Positions 33,900-42,840 of a stretch of 64,000 bases of DNA are shown here, one piece after another (the stretch's first letter is position 1; each line of letters begins with the position of its first letter). The translations under genes were made by a program, and so were the position numbers. The notes below the pieces were generated by a model. The model saw only the letters and a list, made by a program, of their open reading frames with translations. It was not told the DNA's origin and ran no database searches. The DNA comes from Paraburkholderia fynbosensis (GTDB lineage Bacteria; Pseudomonadota; Gammaproteobacteria; Burkholderiales; Burkholderiaceae): the NCBI RefSeq assembly GCF_902859935.1, contig NZ_CADIKI010000017.1, forward strand, positions 124,001 to 188,000, given 5' to 3'.

Positions 33900-35702
33900 A
33901 TGCTGCCCGCACATAAACATACCCTCGAAACCCTGCTCGCCGACACCGTGAAGCAGGTCGCGCTCGCCACGCAAGGCGCGAGCGAAGCCGCTTTCGTGTC
34001 GCCCACCATCACGCTCGAACGCCCGAAGGTCGCCGCGCACGGCGACGTCGCGTGCAATGTGGCGATGCAACTGGCCAAGCCACTGCGCGCCAATCCGCGC
34101 CAGTTGGCGCAGCAGATCGTCGATGCGCTGCTCGCGCAGCCGCAAGCCCAGGGTCTCGTCGAAGCCGCCGAGGTGGCCGGCCCCGGCTTCATCAACCTGC
34201 GCCTCACGGCCACGGCCAAGCAGGCGGTGATTGCCGCCGTGTTCGCGGAAAAGGGCACATTCGGGCGCTCGCAGCGCGACGCCGGCAAGCATGTGCTGAT
34301 CGAATTCGTCTCGGCCAACCCGACCGGTCCGCTGCACGTCGGCCATGGCCGCCAGGCCGCGCTCGGCGACGCGCTGTCGAACGTGCTGGCCTCGCAAGGC
34401 TGGGACGTGCACCGCGAGTTCTATTACAACGACGCCGGCGTGCAGATCCACACGCTCGCGCTGTCCACTCAGGCGCGCGCGCGCGGCCTCGCCCCCGGCG
34501 ACGAAGGCTGGCCGGCTTCGGCCTACAACGGCGAGTACATCGCCGACATCGCGAAAGACTATCTGAACGGTGTGACGGTGGCCGCGAGCGACGGCGAGCC
34601 GGTCACCGGCGCGGGCGACATCGAGAATCTCGAAGCGATCCGCCGCTTCGCGGTCGCGTATCTGCGCCGCGAACAGGACATGGACCTGCAGGCATTCGGC
34701 GTGAAGTTCGACCAGTACTACCTAGAGTCGTCGCTGTACACGGAAGGCCGGGTCGAGAAAACCGTCGAGGCGCTCATCGCTGCCGGCAAGACCTACGAGC
34801 AGGAAGGCGCGCTGTGGCTGCGCACCACCGACGAAGGAGACGACAAAGACCGCGTGATGCGCAAGACCGATGGCACCTACACCTACTTCGTCCCCGACGT
34901 CGCCTATCACGTCGCGAAGTGGGAGCGCGGCTTCACCAAAGTGATCAATGTTCAGGGCTCGGACCACCACGGCACGATCGCGCGGGTGCGCGCCGGCCTG
35001 CAGGGTCTCGGTGTCGGTATTCCGAAGGGCTATCCCGACTACGTCCTGCACAAGATGGTCACAGTGATGCGCAATGGCGAAGAGGTGAAAATCTCCAAGC
35101 GCGCCGGCAGCTACGTGACAGTGCGCGACCTGATCGAATGGTCGGGCGGCGCGATGCCGGGCTCGGAAGCGGCCGTCGACCTGATCGACGAGGAAACGAT
35201 TCGGCGCGGTCGCGACGCGGTGCGCTTCTTCCTGATCTCGCGCAAGGCGGACACCGAATTCGTGTTCGACATCGACCTCGCGCTGAAACAGAACGACGAA
35301 AATCCCGTGCATTACGTGCAATACGCGCATGCCCGGATCTGCTCGGTGATCGCCGAATGCAAGGCGCGCTATGGCTCGGACAAAAGCACGGACGAAAGCG
35401 CGCTCGCGAGCGTGGACGTCGCGCCGCTCACGAGCGAACGTGCAATGGCCCTTCTGAACAAGCTCGCCGAATTCCCCGACATGCTGCAACACGCGGCCGA
35501 CGAACTCGCGCCGCACGCGGTCGCGTTCTATCTGCGCGACCTCGCCGGGGAATTCCACTCGTTCTACAATGACAGAGCCGAGCGCGTGCTGGTCGACGAT
35601 GCGGCCGAGCGCAATGCACGCGTCGCGCTGCTCGCGGCCACGCGTCAAGTGCTGGCCAACGGTCTCGCGACGATCGGCGTCTCCGCTCCCGTCAAGATGT
35701 AA
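33900..35702 (+). CDS. argS: Arginyl-tRNA synthetase
   Basis: A 600-residue class I synthetase. The N-terminal Add1 domain (about 1-110) is followed by the HIGH-type motif in ANPTGPLHVGHGRQAALGD (about 138-156), the catalytic core, KISKRAGSYVTVRDL in the KMSKS position, and the C-terminal DALR anticodon-binding domain ending in INGVSAPVKM-like residues. It charges tRNA-Arg. No strong ribosome site precedes the ATG, but the family N-terminus fits. The FtsN-like gene follows after 79 bp. Confidence 0.97.
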   Translation: MLPAHKHTLETLLADTVKQVALATQGASEAAFVSPTITLERPKVAAHGDVACNVAMQLAKPLRANPRQLAQQIVDALLAQPQAQGLVEAAEVAGPGFINLRLTATAKQAVIAAVFAEKGTFGRSQRDAGKHVLIEFVSANPTGPLHVGHGRQAALGDALSNVLASQGWDVHREFYYNDAGVQIHTLALSTQARARGLAPGDEGWPASAYNGEYIADIAKDYLNGVTVAASDGEPVTGAGDIENLEAIRRFAVAYLRREQDMDLQAFGVKFDQYYLESSLYTEGRVEKTVEALIAAGKTYEQEGALWLRTTDEGDDKDRVMRKTDGTYTYFVPDVAYHVAKWERGFTKVINVQGSDHHGTIARVRAGLQGLGVGIPKGYPDYVLHKMVTVMRNGEEVKISKRAGSYVTVRDLIEWSGGAMPGSEAAVDLIDEETIRRGRDAVRFFLISRKADTEFVFDIDLALKQNDENPVHYVQYAHARICSVIAECKARYGSDKSTDESALASVDVAPLTSERAMALLNKLAEFPDMLQHAADELAPHAVAFYLRDLAGEFHSFYNDRAERVLVDDAAERNARVALLAATRQVLANGLATIGVSAPVKM

Positions 35703-35724
35703 GTCCTCCGACGCAACATGCACG

Positions 35725-35749
35725 CGGCCGTCGTTATAATCGACGGCCG
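35725..35749 (+). promoter_or_regulatory. Dyad enclosing a consensus -10 (TATAAT)
   Basis: CGGCCGTCG (35725-35733) and CGACGGCCG (35741-35749) form a perfect 9-bp inverted repeat whose 7-nt centre contains TATAAT (35735-35740). It lies between argS and the FtsN-like gene and could be a promoter with an overlapping operator, or a weak argS terminator. No -35 consensus is evident. Confidence 0.4.
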
Positions 35750-35781
35750 TTCCAGGATTCTTTTTGCAGGTAATTCGTACG

Positions 35782-36582
35782 ATGGCAAAACCACGCCGCA
35801 CAACAAAGCAATCGAAACAAACCGGGGGGACTTTTCTCGGCATCGTGCTGGGCCTGATCGTCGGCCTTGCGATCGCGGTAGTGGTGGCGCTGTATATCAC
35901 CCGTGCGCCTACGCCGTTCGTGTCGAAGGTGGCGCCGCCCGCGGCCTCGGACACCGGCGCGAGCCAGGCGCAATTCGACCCGAACCGTCCGCTGCAAGGC
36001 AAGACGCCGGGCCAGCCGGTGCCGCAGGCTGCGCAACCCGCGCCGCCCAATACCGCACCGGGCCAGACCAATTCGCAGACCCAGTCGGGCATGCTCGAAG
36101 AACCGCAGATCGTCGAAGTGCCGCCGTCGGCAGGCAATGCAAACGGTACGGCGGTCGCGCCGAAGCCTTCGCAGGATAACGGCACCGGCCCGGCCGCCGT
36201 GCCCGCTCCGGCGAAAAAACCGCAAGCCTCCAGCGCGCCGGCCGCCACCGCGGCGGGCTCCGCGCCGAAGAGCACCTCGGCTCCGGCTACCGCTAACGCC
36301 GCCAAGCCGGGCGCGAGCGCGGCGCCAGCGCCGGGCGATGCAAACACCGGCTACTTCCTGCAAGTGGGCGCGTACAAGACCGCAGCCGATGCCGAACAGC
36401 AGCGCGCGCGTCTGGCGTTCCAGGGCTTCGAGTCGAAGGTGACCCAGCGGGATGCGGGCGGCGTGACGTACTATCGCGTGCGCATCGGACCGTTCTCGAA
36501 GTTCGAAGACATGAATTCGAGCCGTCAGCGTCTGTCGGACGCGGGCGTGGATACCGCCGTGATCCGCTTCACCAAACAATAA
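35782..36582 (+). CDS. SPOR-domain cell-division protein (FtsN-like)
   Basis: A 266-residue bitopic protein. A short basic cytosolic head (AKPRRTTKQSKQTGG), one membrane helix (about 18-40), an Ala/Pro-rich linker (about 45-185) and a C-terminal SPOR domain (about 190-266: YFLQVGAYKTAADAEQQRAR, VTYYRVRIGPF) are visible. This is the layout of FtsN, which binds denuded septal glycan and triggers constriction. GCAGG lies upstream of the ATG at 35782. The argS-ftsN-like-dsbA order is common in Burkholderiales. Confidence 0.9.
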   Translation: MAKPRRTTKQSKQTGGTFLGIVLGLIVGLAIAVVVALYITRAPTPFVSKVAPPAASDTGASQAQFDPNRPLQGKTPGQPVPQAAQPAPPNTAPGQTNSQTQSGMLEEPQIVEVPPSAGNANGTAVAPKPSQDNGTGPAAVPAPAKKPQASSAPAATAAGSAPKSTSAPATANAAKPGASAAPAPGDANTGYFLQVGAYKTAADAEQQRARLAFQGFESKVTQRDAGGVTYYRVRIGPFSKFEDMNSSRQRLSDAGVDTAVIRFTKQ

Positions 36583-36740
36583 ACAAACGGTAAACGCCGG
36601 CACGCACGGCCACCGAAACTATCGGTGCGCGGTGCGTGTCACAACTCGTCGGACAGTTCGACGTCCATTGCCGAATCTGACAACGGTGACGGGCATTTGC
36701 GTGGCGCCACCGTTTCTTCGCCTACTCGAGTCAACACAAC

Positions 36741-37379
36741 ATGAAAAAACTGCTGAGCATTCTGTTTCTTTCGCTGGGTCTGATTGCCGCCTCGGCACAG
36801 GCGTCGCCGGCCGCGCCGGTATCGGGCAAGGACTACACCGTGCTGGCTTCGCCGCAGCCTACCGACGTGCCGGCCGGCAAGATCGAAGTCATCGAGTTCT
36901 TCTGGTACGGCTGCCCGCACTGCAATGAATTCAACCCGTACCTCGAAGCATGGGTGAAGAAGCAGGGTCCGGACGTCGTATTCAAGCGCGTGCCGGTCGC
37001 CTTCCGCGACGACTTCATTCCGCACTCGAAGATGTTCCATGCGCTCGACGCACTCGGCGTCGTGAACGAACTCACGCCGAAGATCTTCAACGAAATCCAC
37101 GTCAACAAGAACTACCTGCTGACGCCGGAAGACCAGAGCAAATTCCTCGCGAAGCTCGGCGTCGATCCGAAGAAGTACATGGAAGCGTACAACTCGTTCT
37201 CGACGCAAAGCGCGCTGCAGAAAGACAAGAAGATGCTCGACACGTACAAGATCGATGGCGTGCCGACGCTGGCCGTGCAAGGCAAGTATGAAACCGGCCC
37301 GGCCGCGACCGACAGCCTGCCGGGCACGATCCAGGTGCTCGACTACCTGGTGCAGCAAGTCCGCGCCAAAAAGATGTAA
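36741..37379 (+). CDS. dsbA: Thiol:disulfide interchange protein
   Basis: A 212-residue periplasmic oxidase that introduces disulfide bonds. A signal peptide (MKKLLSILFLSLGLIAASAQA), the active-site C58-P-H-C61 in FFWYGCPHCNEF, and the cis-proline segment GVPTLAV are present. The mature protein is a little shorter than E. coli DsbA plus linker but complete. It follows the FtsN-like gene after 158 bp and is 15 bp from a short-chain dehydrogenase gene, so those two may be cotranscribed. DsbB is not in this window. Confidence 0.95.
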   Translation: MKKLLSILFLSLGLIAASAQASPAAPVSGKDYTVLASPQPTDVPAGKIEVIEFFWYGCPHCNEFNPYLEAWVKKQGPDVVFKRVPVAFRDDFIPHSKMFHALDALGVVNELTPKIFNEIHVNKNYLLTPEDQSKFLAKLGVDPKKYMEAYNSFSTQSALQKDKKMLDTYKIDGVPTLAVQGKYETGPAATDSLPGTIQVLDYLVQQVRAKKM

Positions 37380-37394
37380 CGACGAGGCGCCGGA

Positions 37395-38168
37395 ATGAGT
37401 TCACCGCTGAAGGTTTTCATTACCGGCGCTTCGAGTGGCATTGGCCTCGCGCTCGCCGCCGACTATGCGCGGCGTGGCGCGATTCTCGGCCTGGTTGCCC
37501 GCCGCGGCGACGCGCTCGCCGCGTTCCAGCAGTCCCATCCGCACAACACCGTCTCCATTTATTCCGTCGACGTTCGCGACGCCGAAGCGCTCGCCGACGC
37601 GGCCACGCAGTTCATTGCGCAACACGGCTTGCCGGATATCGTGATCGCCAACGCCGGCATCAGCCGCGGCGCGGTCACCGGGCAGGGCGATCTGCGCACC
37701 TTCCGCGAAGTGATGGACGTCAACTACTTCGGCATGGTCGCCACCTTCGAGCCTTTCTCCGCCGCGATGGTCGCCGCGAAGCGCGGCACGCTGGTGGGCA
37801 TCGCCAGCGTCGCGAGTGTGCGCGGCTTGCCGGGCTCGGGCGCCTATAGCGCGTCGAAGTCGGCGGCGCTCAAGTATCTCGAAGCGCTGCGCGTCGAGAT
37901 GCGGCCGCACGGTGTCGGCGTCGTCACCATCGCGCCCGGCTATATCCGCACGCCGATGACCGAGCACAACCCGTACACGATGCCGTTCCTGATGGACGCC
38001 GACCGTTTCGCCGCAAAGGTCGCACAGGCGGTCGAGCGGCGGACGGCGTTCGCGGTGTTTCCGTGGCAGATGCGCATCGTCGCGATGGTGCTGCACGTGC
38101 TGCCGCGTTGGCTCTACGACCGCGCGTTTGAACGCGCGCCGCGCAAGCCGCGCGTCCTCGCCGAATAA
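37395..38168 (+). CDS. Short-chain dehydrogenase/reductase
   Basis: A 257-residue classical SDR. The cofactor motif TGASSGIGLALA (about 10-21), NAGISRG, and the catalytic YSASKSA are present. The C-terminus (MVLHVLPRWLYDRAFERAP) is typical of YqjQ/YdfG-like reductases that sit near the membrane. NAD(P)-dependent oxidation or reduction of an alcohol or ketone is expected; the substrate is unknown. GAGG precedes the ATG. It is 3 bp upstream of the BtuF-like gene, so they are cotranscribed. Confidence 0.9.
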   Translation: MSSPLKVFITGASSGIGLALAADYARRGAILGLVARRGDALAAFQQSHPHNTVSIYSVDVRDAEALADAATQFIAQHGLPDIVIANAGISRGAVTGQGDLRTFREVMDVNYFGMVATFEPFSAAMVAAKRGTLVGIASVASVRGLPGSGAYSASKSAALKYLEALRVEMRPHGVGVVTIAPGYIRTPMTEHNPYTMPFLMDADRFAAKVAQAVERRTAFAVFPWQMRIVAMVLHVLPRWLYDRAFERAPRKPRVLAE

Positions 38169-38171
38169 ATC

Positions 38172-38990
38172 ATGCAACCGCGTGCGGTCGATGCAGCCGG
38201 CGTCACGCACGAAACAGCGGGCGCCGACGCGCGCATCGTCTCGCTGGTGCCGAGCATCACCGAAACGCTTTTTGCGCTCGGCCTCGACCGGCAGGTCGTC
38301 GGACGTACTGGCTTTTGCGTGCATCCGCACGACAAGGTGCGCGAGGTCCGCAAGGTCGGCGGCACCAAGGCCGTCAAGCTGGACGCGATTCGCGCGCTGC
38401 GCCCCACCCATCTGATCGTCAATATCGACGAAAACGAGCGCGACACCGTCGAGCAATTGCGCGCGTTCGTGCCGCATATCGTCGTCACCCATCCGCAGAC
38501 ACCGCAGGACAATCTCTCGCTTTACGCGCTGCTGGGCGCGATCTTCGACCGTAGGCACGAAGCTCAAAGGCTCTGCGAAAGACTCGAAGCCCGGTTGCGC
38601 GAAACCGCGGCACAAGCTTTCGCCGCGCAAAACGTGCTGTATCTGATCTGGCGTGAACCGTGGATGAGCGTGGCGCGCGACACATACATCGCCTCGATGC
38701 TGCAACTCGTGAACTGGCGCACGCTACCCGATGTGCGAGGCGGAACGGCGGGCGCCGCGCGTTATCCGATGCTCGACTTCGACGACGCGCCGTGGCTCGC
38801 CGATGTCGACCGCATCCTGCTGTCCAGCGAGCCGTATCGCTTCACGCAGACGCACCGCGACGCGCTCGCGCGTGATCCGCGGCTGGCGGACAAGCGCATC
38901 GAGTTGATCGATGGCGAAATGGTGTCGTGGTACGGCGTGCGCGCGATCGAAGGCATCGCTTATCTGCAGCGGCTTGCGTCAACGCCATGA
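38172..38990 (+). CDS. Helical-backbone metal receptor (BtuF-like) without signal peptide
   Basis: A 272-residue protein of the type III periplasmic-binding fold (BtuF/FhuD/HemT superfamily). RIVSLVPSITETLFALGL is the family start, followed by GGTKAVKLDAIRALRPTHLIVN and IDGEMVSWYGVRAIEG. BtuF delivers cobalamin to an ABC importer, but here the N-terminus (about 20 polar residues) has no signal peptide, and no permease or ATPase genes are near. It may be cytosolic. The start is 3 bp after the SDR stop. Confidence 0.83.
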   Translation: MQPRAVDAAGVTHETAGADARIVSLVPSITETLFALGLDRQVVGRTGFCVHPHDKVREVRKVGGTKAVKLDAIRALRPTHLIVNIDENERDTVEQLRAFVPHIVVTHPQTPQDNLSLYALLGAIFDRRHEAQRLCERLEARLRETAAQAFAAQNVLYLIWREPWMSVARDTYIASMLQLVNWRTLPDVRGGTAGAARYPMLDFDDAPWLADVDRILLSSEPYRFTQTHRDALARDPRLADKRIELIDGEMVSWYGVRAIEGIAYLQRLASTP

Positions 38991-39220
38991 GCGCGGACGC
39001 CCGCTCTCCATATGAATATGCGGATTATGTTGTTGTCGCCATAATCTGCCTTCGATAAGCTTTCGCGGAGGCGCGCGGCGCGCATGAGCCAGAATCACCC
39101 GCCCCATGCGCGAGCGCCGCAAACGTATCACAATCAGGGCGGCGTCGACGCCCGTCCCTCGTCACCGGAATAACACACAACCAGACGCACCGACTGACTG
39201 CGCTTGTTATGGGAGAACCT

Positions 39221-40807
39221 ATGCGCTTCAAACTGCTCGCAGCCGCCCTACTGTTCACGGCGCCCGCGCTCGTGCTCGCCAAACCGCTGACCGTCTGTAC
39301 CGAATCGAGCCCGGACGGCTTCGACGTGGTGCAGTTCAATTCGCTCGTCACGACCAATGCGTCGGCCGACGTGATCTTCAACTCGCTGGTCTCGTACGAC
39401 GAGGCCGCGAAGAAGGTCGTGCCGGCGCTGGCCGAGACGTGGGACGTGAGCGCCGACGGCCTCACCTACACGTTCCATCTGCGCCCGAACGTGCAGTTCC
39501 AGACCACCGACTACTTCAAGCCCACCCGCGCGCTGAACGCCGACGACGTCGTCTTCACGTTCGACCGCATGCTCAACGACAGCAATCCCTGGCACAAGGT
39601 GGCGGGCGCGAGCGGCTTTCCGCATGCGCAGTCGATGGGCTTGCCGAAGCTGATCAAGTCGATCAGCAAGGTCGACGAGAACACCGTCAAGTTCGAACTG
39701 ACCATACCGGACGCGACCTTCGTGCCGATCCTGACGATGGGTTTCGCATCGATCTATTCGGCCGAATACGCCGACCAGTTGCTCAAGGCGGGCAAGCAGA
39801 CCGATCTGAACGCGAAGCCGATCGGCACCGGTCCGTTCCTGCTCAAGAGCTACACGAAAGACGCGGTGATCCGCTACGACGTGAACCCGACCTTCTGGGG
39901 GCCCAAGCCGAAGATCGACCGCCTGATCTACGCGATCACGCCGGACCCCACCGTGCGCGCGCAGAAAGTGAAAGCAGGTGAATGCCAGATCGCGTTGTCG
40001 CCGAAGCCGCAGGATCTCGCCGACGCGAAACAGGACAAGTCGCTCGCAATCGTTCAAACGCCCGCGTTCATGACCGCGTTCGTGGCGTTGAACACGCAGA
40101 AGAAGCCGCTCGATAACCAGAAGGTGCGCGCCGCGCTGAACATGGCGTTCGATCGCAGCACCTACCTGAAGACCGTGTTCGACAACACCGCGACGCCGGC
40201 CACGAACCCGTATCCGCCGAATACGTGGAGCTATAACAGGTCGATCAAGGGCTGGCCGTACGATCCGGTGAAAGCGAAGAAGCTGCTCGCCGATGCGGGC
40301 TATCCGAACGGCTTCGAAACGACCATCTGGGTGCGGCCGAACGGCAGCGTGCTGAACCCCAATCCGAAGGCCGGCGCAGAATTGCTGCAGGCCGACTTCG
40401 CGAAGATCGGCGTGAAAGCGGACGTGAAGGTGATCGAATGGGGCGAGCTGATCAAGCAGGCCAAGCAAGGCCAGCATGACTCGCTGTTCATGGGCTGGGC
40501 CGGCGACAACGGCGATCCGGACAACTATCTGACGCCGCTCTTCAGTTGCAACGCGGTGAAGTCGGGGATCAACTTCGCGCGCTTCTGCGATCAGGATCTC
40601 GACAAGCTGATCAGCGACGGCAAGGCCACACCGGATCAGGCCAAGCGCACCAAGGCGTATGAACAGGCGCAGCAGATCATCCACGATCAGGCGCTTTGGA
40701 TTCCGCTCGGCTATCCGACCGCCTCGGCGATCACGCGCACGAACGTCAGCGGTTATCACGTCAGCCCGTTTGGCCGGGTCAACTTTGGGACGGTCGCGGT
40801 ACAGTAA
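39221..40807 (+). CDS. ABC transporter periplasmic binding protein, dipeptide type (DppA-like)
   Basis: A 528-residue type II binding protein. The signal peptide (MRFKLLAAALLFTAPALVLA) leads to mature KPLTVCTESSPDGFD, whose early cysteine is typical of DppA/HbpA-like proteins. Family motifs RALNADDVVFTFDRML, GTGPFLLKSY and LFMGWAGDNGDPDN are clear. These bind dipeptides, 5-aminolevulinate or heme. GGGAG lies just before the ATG at 39221. No dppBCDF genes are adjacent, and a strong terminator follows, so the receptor is encoded alone. Confidence 0.94.
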   Translation: MRFKLLAAALLFTAPALVLAKPLTVCTESSPDGFDVVQFNSLVTTNASADVIFNSLVSYDEAAKKVVPALAETWDVSADGLTYTFHLRPNVQFQTTDYFKPTRALNADDVVFTFDRMLNDSNPWHKVAGASGFPHAQSMGLPKLIKSISKVDENTVKFELTIPDATFVPILTMGFASIYSAEYADQLLKAGKQTDLNAKPIGTGPFLLKSYTKDAVIRYDVNPTFWGPKPKIDRLIYAITPDPTVRAQKVKAGECQIALSPKPQDLADAKQDKSLAIVQTPAFMTAFVALNTQKKPLDNQKVRAALNMAFDRSTYLKTVFDNTATPATNPYPPNTWSYNRSIKGWPYDPVKAKKLLADAGYPNGFETTIWVRPNGSVLNPNPKAGAELLQADFAKIGVKADVKVIEWGELIKQAKQGQHDSLFMGWAGDNGDPDNYLTPLFSCNAVKSGINFARFCDQDLDKLISDGKATPDQAKRTKAYEQAQQIIHDQALWIPLGYPTASAITRTNVSGYHVSPFGRVNFGTVAVQ

Positions 40808-40832
40808 TTCGCGCTTGCCTGAAGGTACACAG

Positions 40833-40866
40833 AAAAAAGCCCGGTTTGCATGGCCGGGCTTTTTTT
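40833..40866. terminator. Bidirectional rho-independent terminator
   Basis: A 12-bp stem, AAAAAAGCCCGG (40833-40844) with CCGGGCTTTTTT (40854-40865), and a 9-nt loop, with A and T runs on both sides. It separates the DppA-like gene and the convergent MBL-fold gene. Confidence 0.92.
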
Positions 40867-40893
40867 ATCGACGCATCAAGGCGATCTCTTCAT

Positions 40894-41967
40894 TCACGAC
40901 GCCGAAAAACGGATCACGCCGTCCGCGTCCTGGGTACGCCTCAACTCGCCTGCGAGCCACAGCAGATGCAAATGCGCGAGCGCCTCACCCAGCGCAAACG
41001 TCATCTGATGGATATCGAGCTGGCGCTTGAACATCAGCGGCACGATGTCGGCCGCGCTCTGCGGCTTCTGCGCACATGCTTCGCGCACTTCGGCCAGTCG
41101 CGCATCATGATGCTCGCGCAGTTGCCGGATGCGCGTGTGCACGCCGCGAAACGGCTTGCCATGCGAGGGCAGCACCAGCGTCTCTTCAGGCATGGTCTCG
41201 TAGCGGCCGAGCGACTCCAGATACAGCGCGAGCGGCGAGCCTTCCGGTTCGATATCGAACACCGACACGTTGGTCGAAATGCGCGGCAACACCATGTCGC
41301 CGGAAATCAGCACGCCGGTTTCTTCGCAATGCAACGCACAGTGTTCCGGCGAATGGCCGAAGCCCGTCACCACCCGCCAGGTCTTGCCGCCGATCTTCAC
41401 ACCATCGGCTTCGCGCAGACGCCGGTATTGCCCCGGAATCGCCGGCACGAGGCTCGCGTAGTAGCTCTTGCGATTGCGCAGCTTTTCGAGCGATTCCTCA
41501 TCGTTCAGACCGTGGCGGGCGAAGTGCCGCGCCGCCGCCTCGCCGCCTGCATTCGAACCGTCGCCGGCGGCCATCACGCGAGCCTGCATGTATTCGCCGA
41601 GGGTCATCCAGAGCCGCGCGTCCCAGCGCTTCCTGTCACCGCCGCTGCACACCCAGTGCGCGAGGCCGATATGGTCCGGATGGCAGTGCGTGACGATCAC
41701 GCGCAACACCGGCAGGCCGTCGAGCAGCGAGTCGAACACGCTCTCCCAGTTCTGCTTGATCGTGTCCGACGTGATGCCGCAATCCACCACGGTCCAGCCC
41801 TGCTCGCCGTCGATCTCGTCACGCAGCAGCCACAGGTTGATGTGATCGAGCGCGAAAGGCAGCGGCATGCGCAACCAGAACACGCCGGGTGCGACTTCCA
41901 TCGTCTGGCCGGCTTCCGGCAAGCTGTCGTTGAATGGGTATTCGAGTTGATGTTCGAGTGCATTCAT
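40894..41967 (-). CDS. Metallo-beta-lactamase-fold hydrolase
   Basis: A 357-residue MBL-fold enzyme. The zinc motif THCHPDH (HxHxDH) is near residue 105, with GHSPEHCAL, ISGDMVLP and SHGKPF supplying later ligands. A C-terminal helical domain (about 265-345) is typical of LACTB2-like or glyoxalase II-like hydrolases acting on thioesters or nucleic acids. GGAGGA lies about 11 nt before the ATG. It is divergent from a LiuR-like MerR regulator, so it may be part of its regulon. Confidence 0.9.
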   Translation of the reverse strand: MNALEHQLEYPFNDSLPEAGQTMEVAPGVFWLRMPLPFALDHINLWLLRDEIDGEQGWTVVDCGITSDTIKQNWESVFDSLLDGLPVLRVIVTHCHPDHIGLAHWVCSGGDRKRWDARLWMTLGEYMQARVMAAGDGSNAGGEAAARHFARHGLNDEESLEKLRNRKSYYASLVPAIPGQYRRLREADGVKIGGKTWRVVTGFGHSPEHCALHCEETGVLISGDMVLPRISTNVSVFDIEPEGSPLALYLESLGRYETMPEETLVLPSHGKPFRGVHTRIRQLREHHDARLAEVREACAQKPQSAADIVPLMFKRQLDIHQMTFALGEALAHLHLLWLAGELRRTQDADGVIRFSAS

Positions 41968-42089
41968 TGGGGATGTCTTCCTCCGTCGGCCGTCCGGCAT
42001 GGCGGGGTGTGCGATGCGGGTCGGCGTGGTTATGGCGCGCGCCTGCCGTGTCGCGCCGTGGTTGCAGCAATGGTTGCGTTCAGCTCAGG

Positions 42090-42120
42090 TTGACGATAAC
42101 GTAAACGTCGATTCTATCGC
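42090..42120 (+). promoter_or_regulatory. MerR-type promoter with 19-bp spacer and internal dyad
   Basis: TTGACG (42090-42095) and TATCGC (42115-42120) are 19 bp apart, the over-long spacing that MerR regulators correct by twisting the DNA. The segment 42090-42111 is an imperfect palindrome (16 of 22 positions) centred on ACGT. It lies 38 bp upstream of the MerR gene at 42158. Confidence 0.65.
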
Positions 42121-42157
42121 CCAATCCGATTTTCTGCCCGGCCACGGGATGCCCCGT

Positions 42158-42562
42158 ATGAATACGCAATACACGATCACCGAGCTCGCGCGGGAATTCG
42201 ACGTCACACCGCGCGCAATCCGCTTCTACGAAGATCAGGGTTTACTCTCGCCGAGCCGCGAAGGGTCGAGCGGTTTGCGGCGCGTCTATTCGGGCCGCGA
42301 CAGAACGCGTCTGAAGCTCACGCTGCGCGGCAAGCGGCTCGGCTTCACGCTGTCGGAAATCCGCGAATTGCTGGACGTGTACGAATCGCCGACCGACACC
42401 GTGCCGCAATTGCACGCGTTTCTTGCCACGGTGGCGCGTCATCGCGAGGTCTTGGAGCGTCAACTGGAAGACCTCAACGCCACGCTCGAAGATCTTGCGC
42501 AGTACGAAGCCCAGGCGCGCGCGTTGCTCGAGGGTGGCGCACGCGAGGCCAAGCCCGCATAA
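42158..42562 (+). CDS. MerR-family regulator, LiuR-like
   Basis: A 134-residue regulator. The N-terminal MerR helix-turn-helix (YTITELAREFDVTPRAIRFYEDQGLL, then SSGLRRVYSGRDRTRLKLTLRGKRLGFTL) is followed by a coiled-coil dimerisation helix (about 75-125) and no large ligand domain. This short form is typical of LiuR, which controls leucine/isovalerate and related acyl-CoA catabolism in Proteobacteria. Another ATG three codons upstream (42149) is possible. Autoregulation is suggested by the promoter at 42090-42120; the divergent MBL-fold gene is a second candidate target. Confidence 0.88.
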   Translation: MNTQYTITELAREFDVTPRAIRFYEDQGLLSPSREGSSGLRRVYSGRDRTRLKLTLRGKRLGFTLSEIRELLDVYESPTDTVPQLHAFLATVARHREVLERQLEDLNATLEDLAQYEAQARALLEGGAREAKPA

Positions 42563-42663
42563 GCACGGCATGACGTGGCGCGACATGGCGCGAGCCGATA
42601 AACGCAACGTAACGCAGCCAAGCGCAGCCAAACGCAGCACGAAGCAAATTTTTTAGCGGAATT

Positions 42664-42693
42664 TGCGCCGGTTAGTGATGCCAAACCGGCGCA
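42664..42693. other. Perfect 10-bp hairpin between MerR gene and aceK
   Basis: TGCGCCGGTT (42664-42673) pairs with AACCGGCGCA (42684-42693) around a 10-nt loop. There is no T run directly after it on either strand, so it is not a standard terminator. It may end or stabilise the MerR transcript. Confidence 0.4.
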
Positions 42694-42795
42694 TTGAGCG
42701 AAGATAGTCGGAAAGTCGGTGAACGCCTGACAACGCCCACCAGGCGGCAGGGCGCGAGCCGAGCGGCGCGATGCGTCGCGGGCCCACCCGGACGA

Positions 42796-42801
42796 TACAA
42801 T
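42796..42801 (+). promoter_or_regulatory. -10 box upstream of aceK (TACAAT)
   Basis: TACAAT ends 39 bp before the aceK ATG, giving a leader of about 33 nt. The -35 region is GC-rich with no consensus, so activation by another factor is possible. Confidence 0.4.
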
Positions 42802-42840
42802 CAGGGTGTCTTCACGACATGGGACGAATGCACGGTCGAC

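Noticed and set aside
34722..36347. A 541-codon minus-strand open frame across argS and the FtsN-like gene
   Set aside because: Low-complexity Ala/Gly translation with no domain; both plus-strand genes are well supported.
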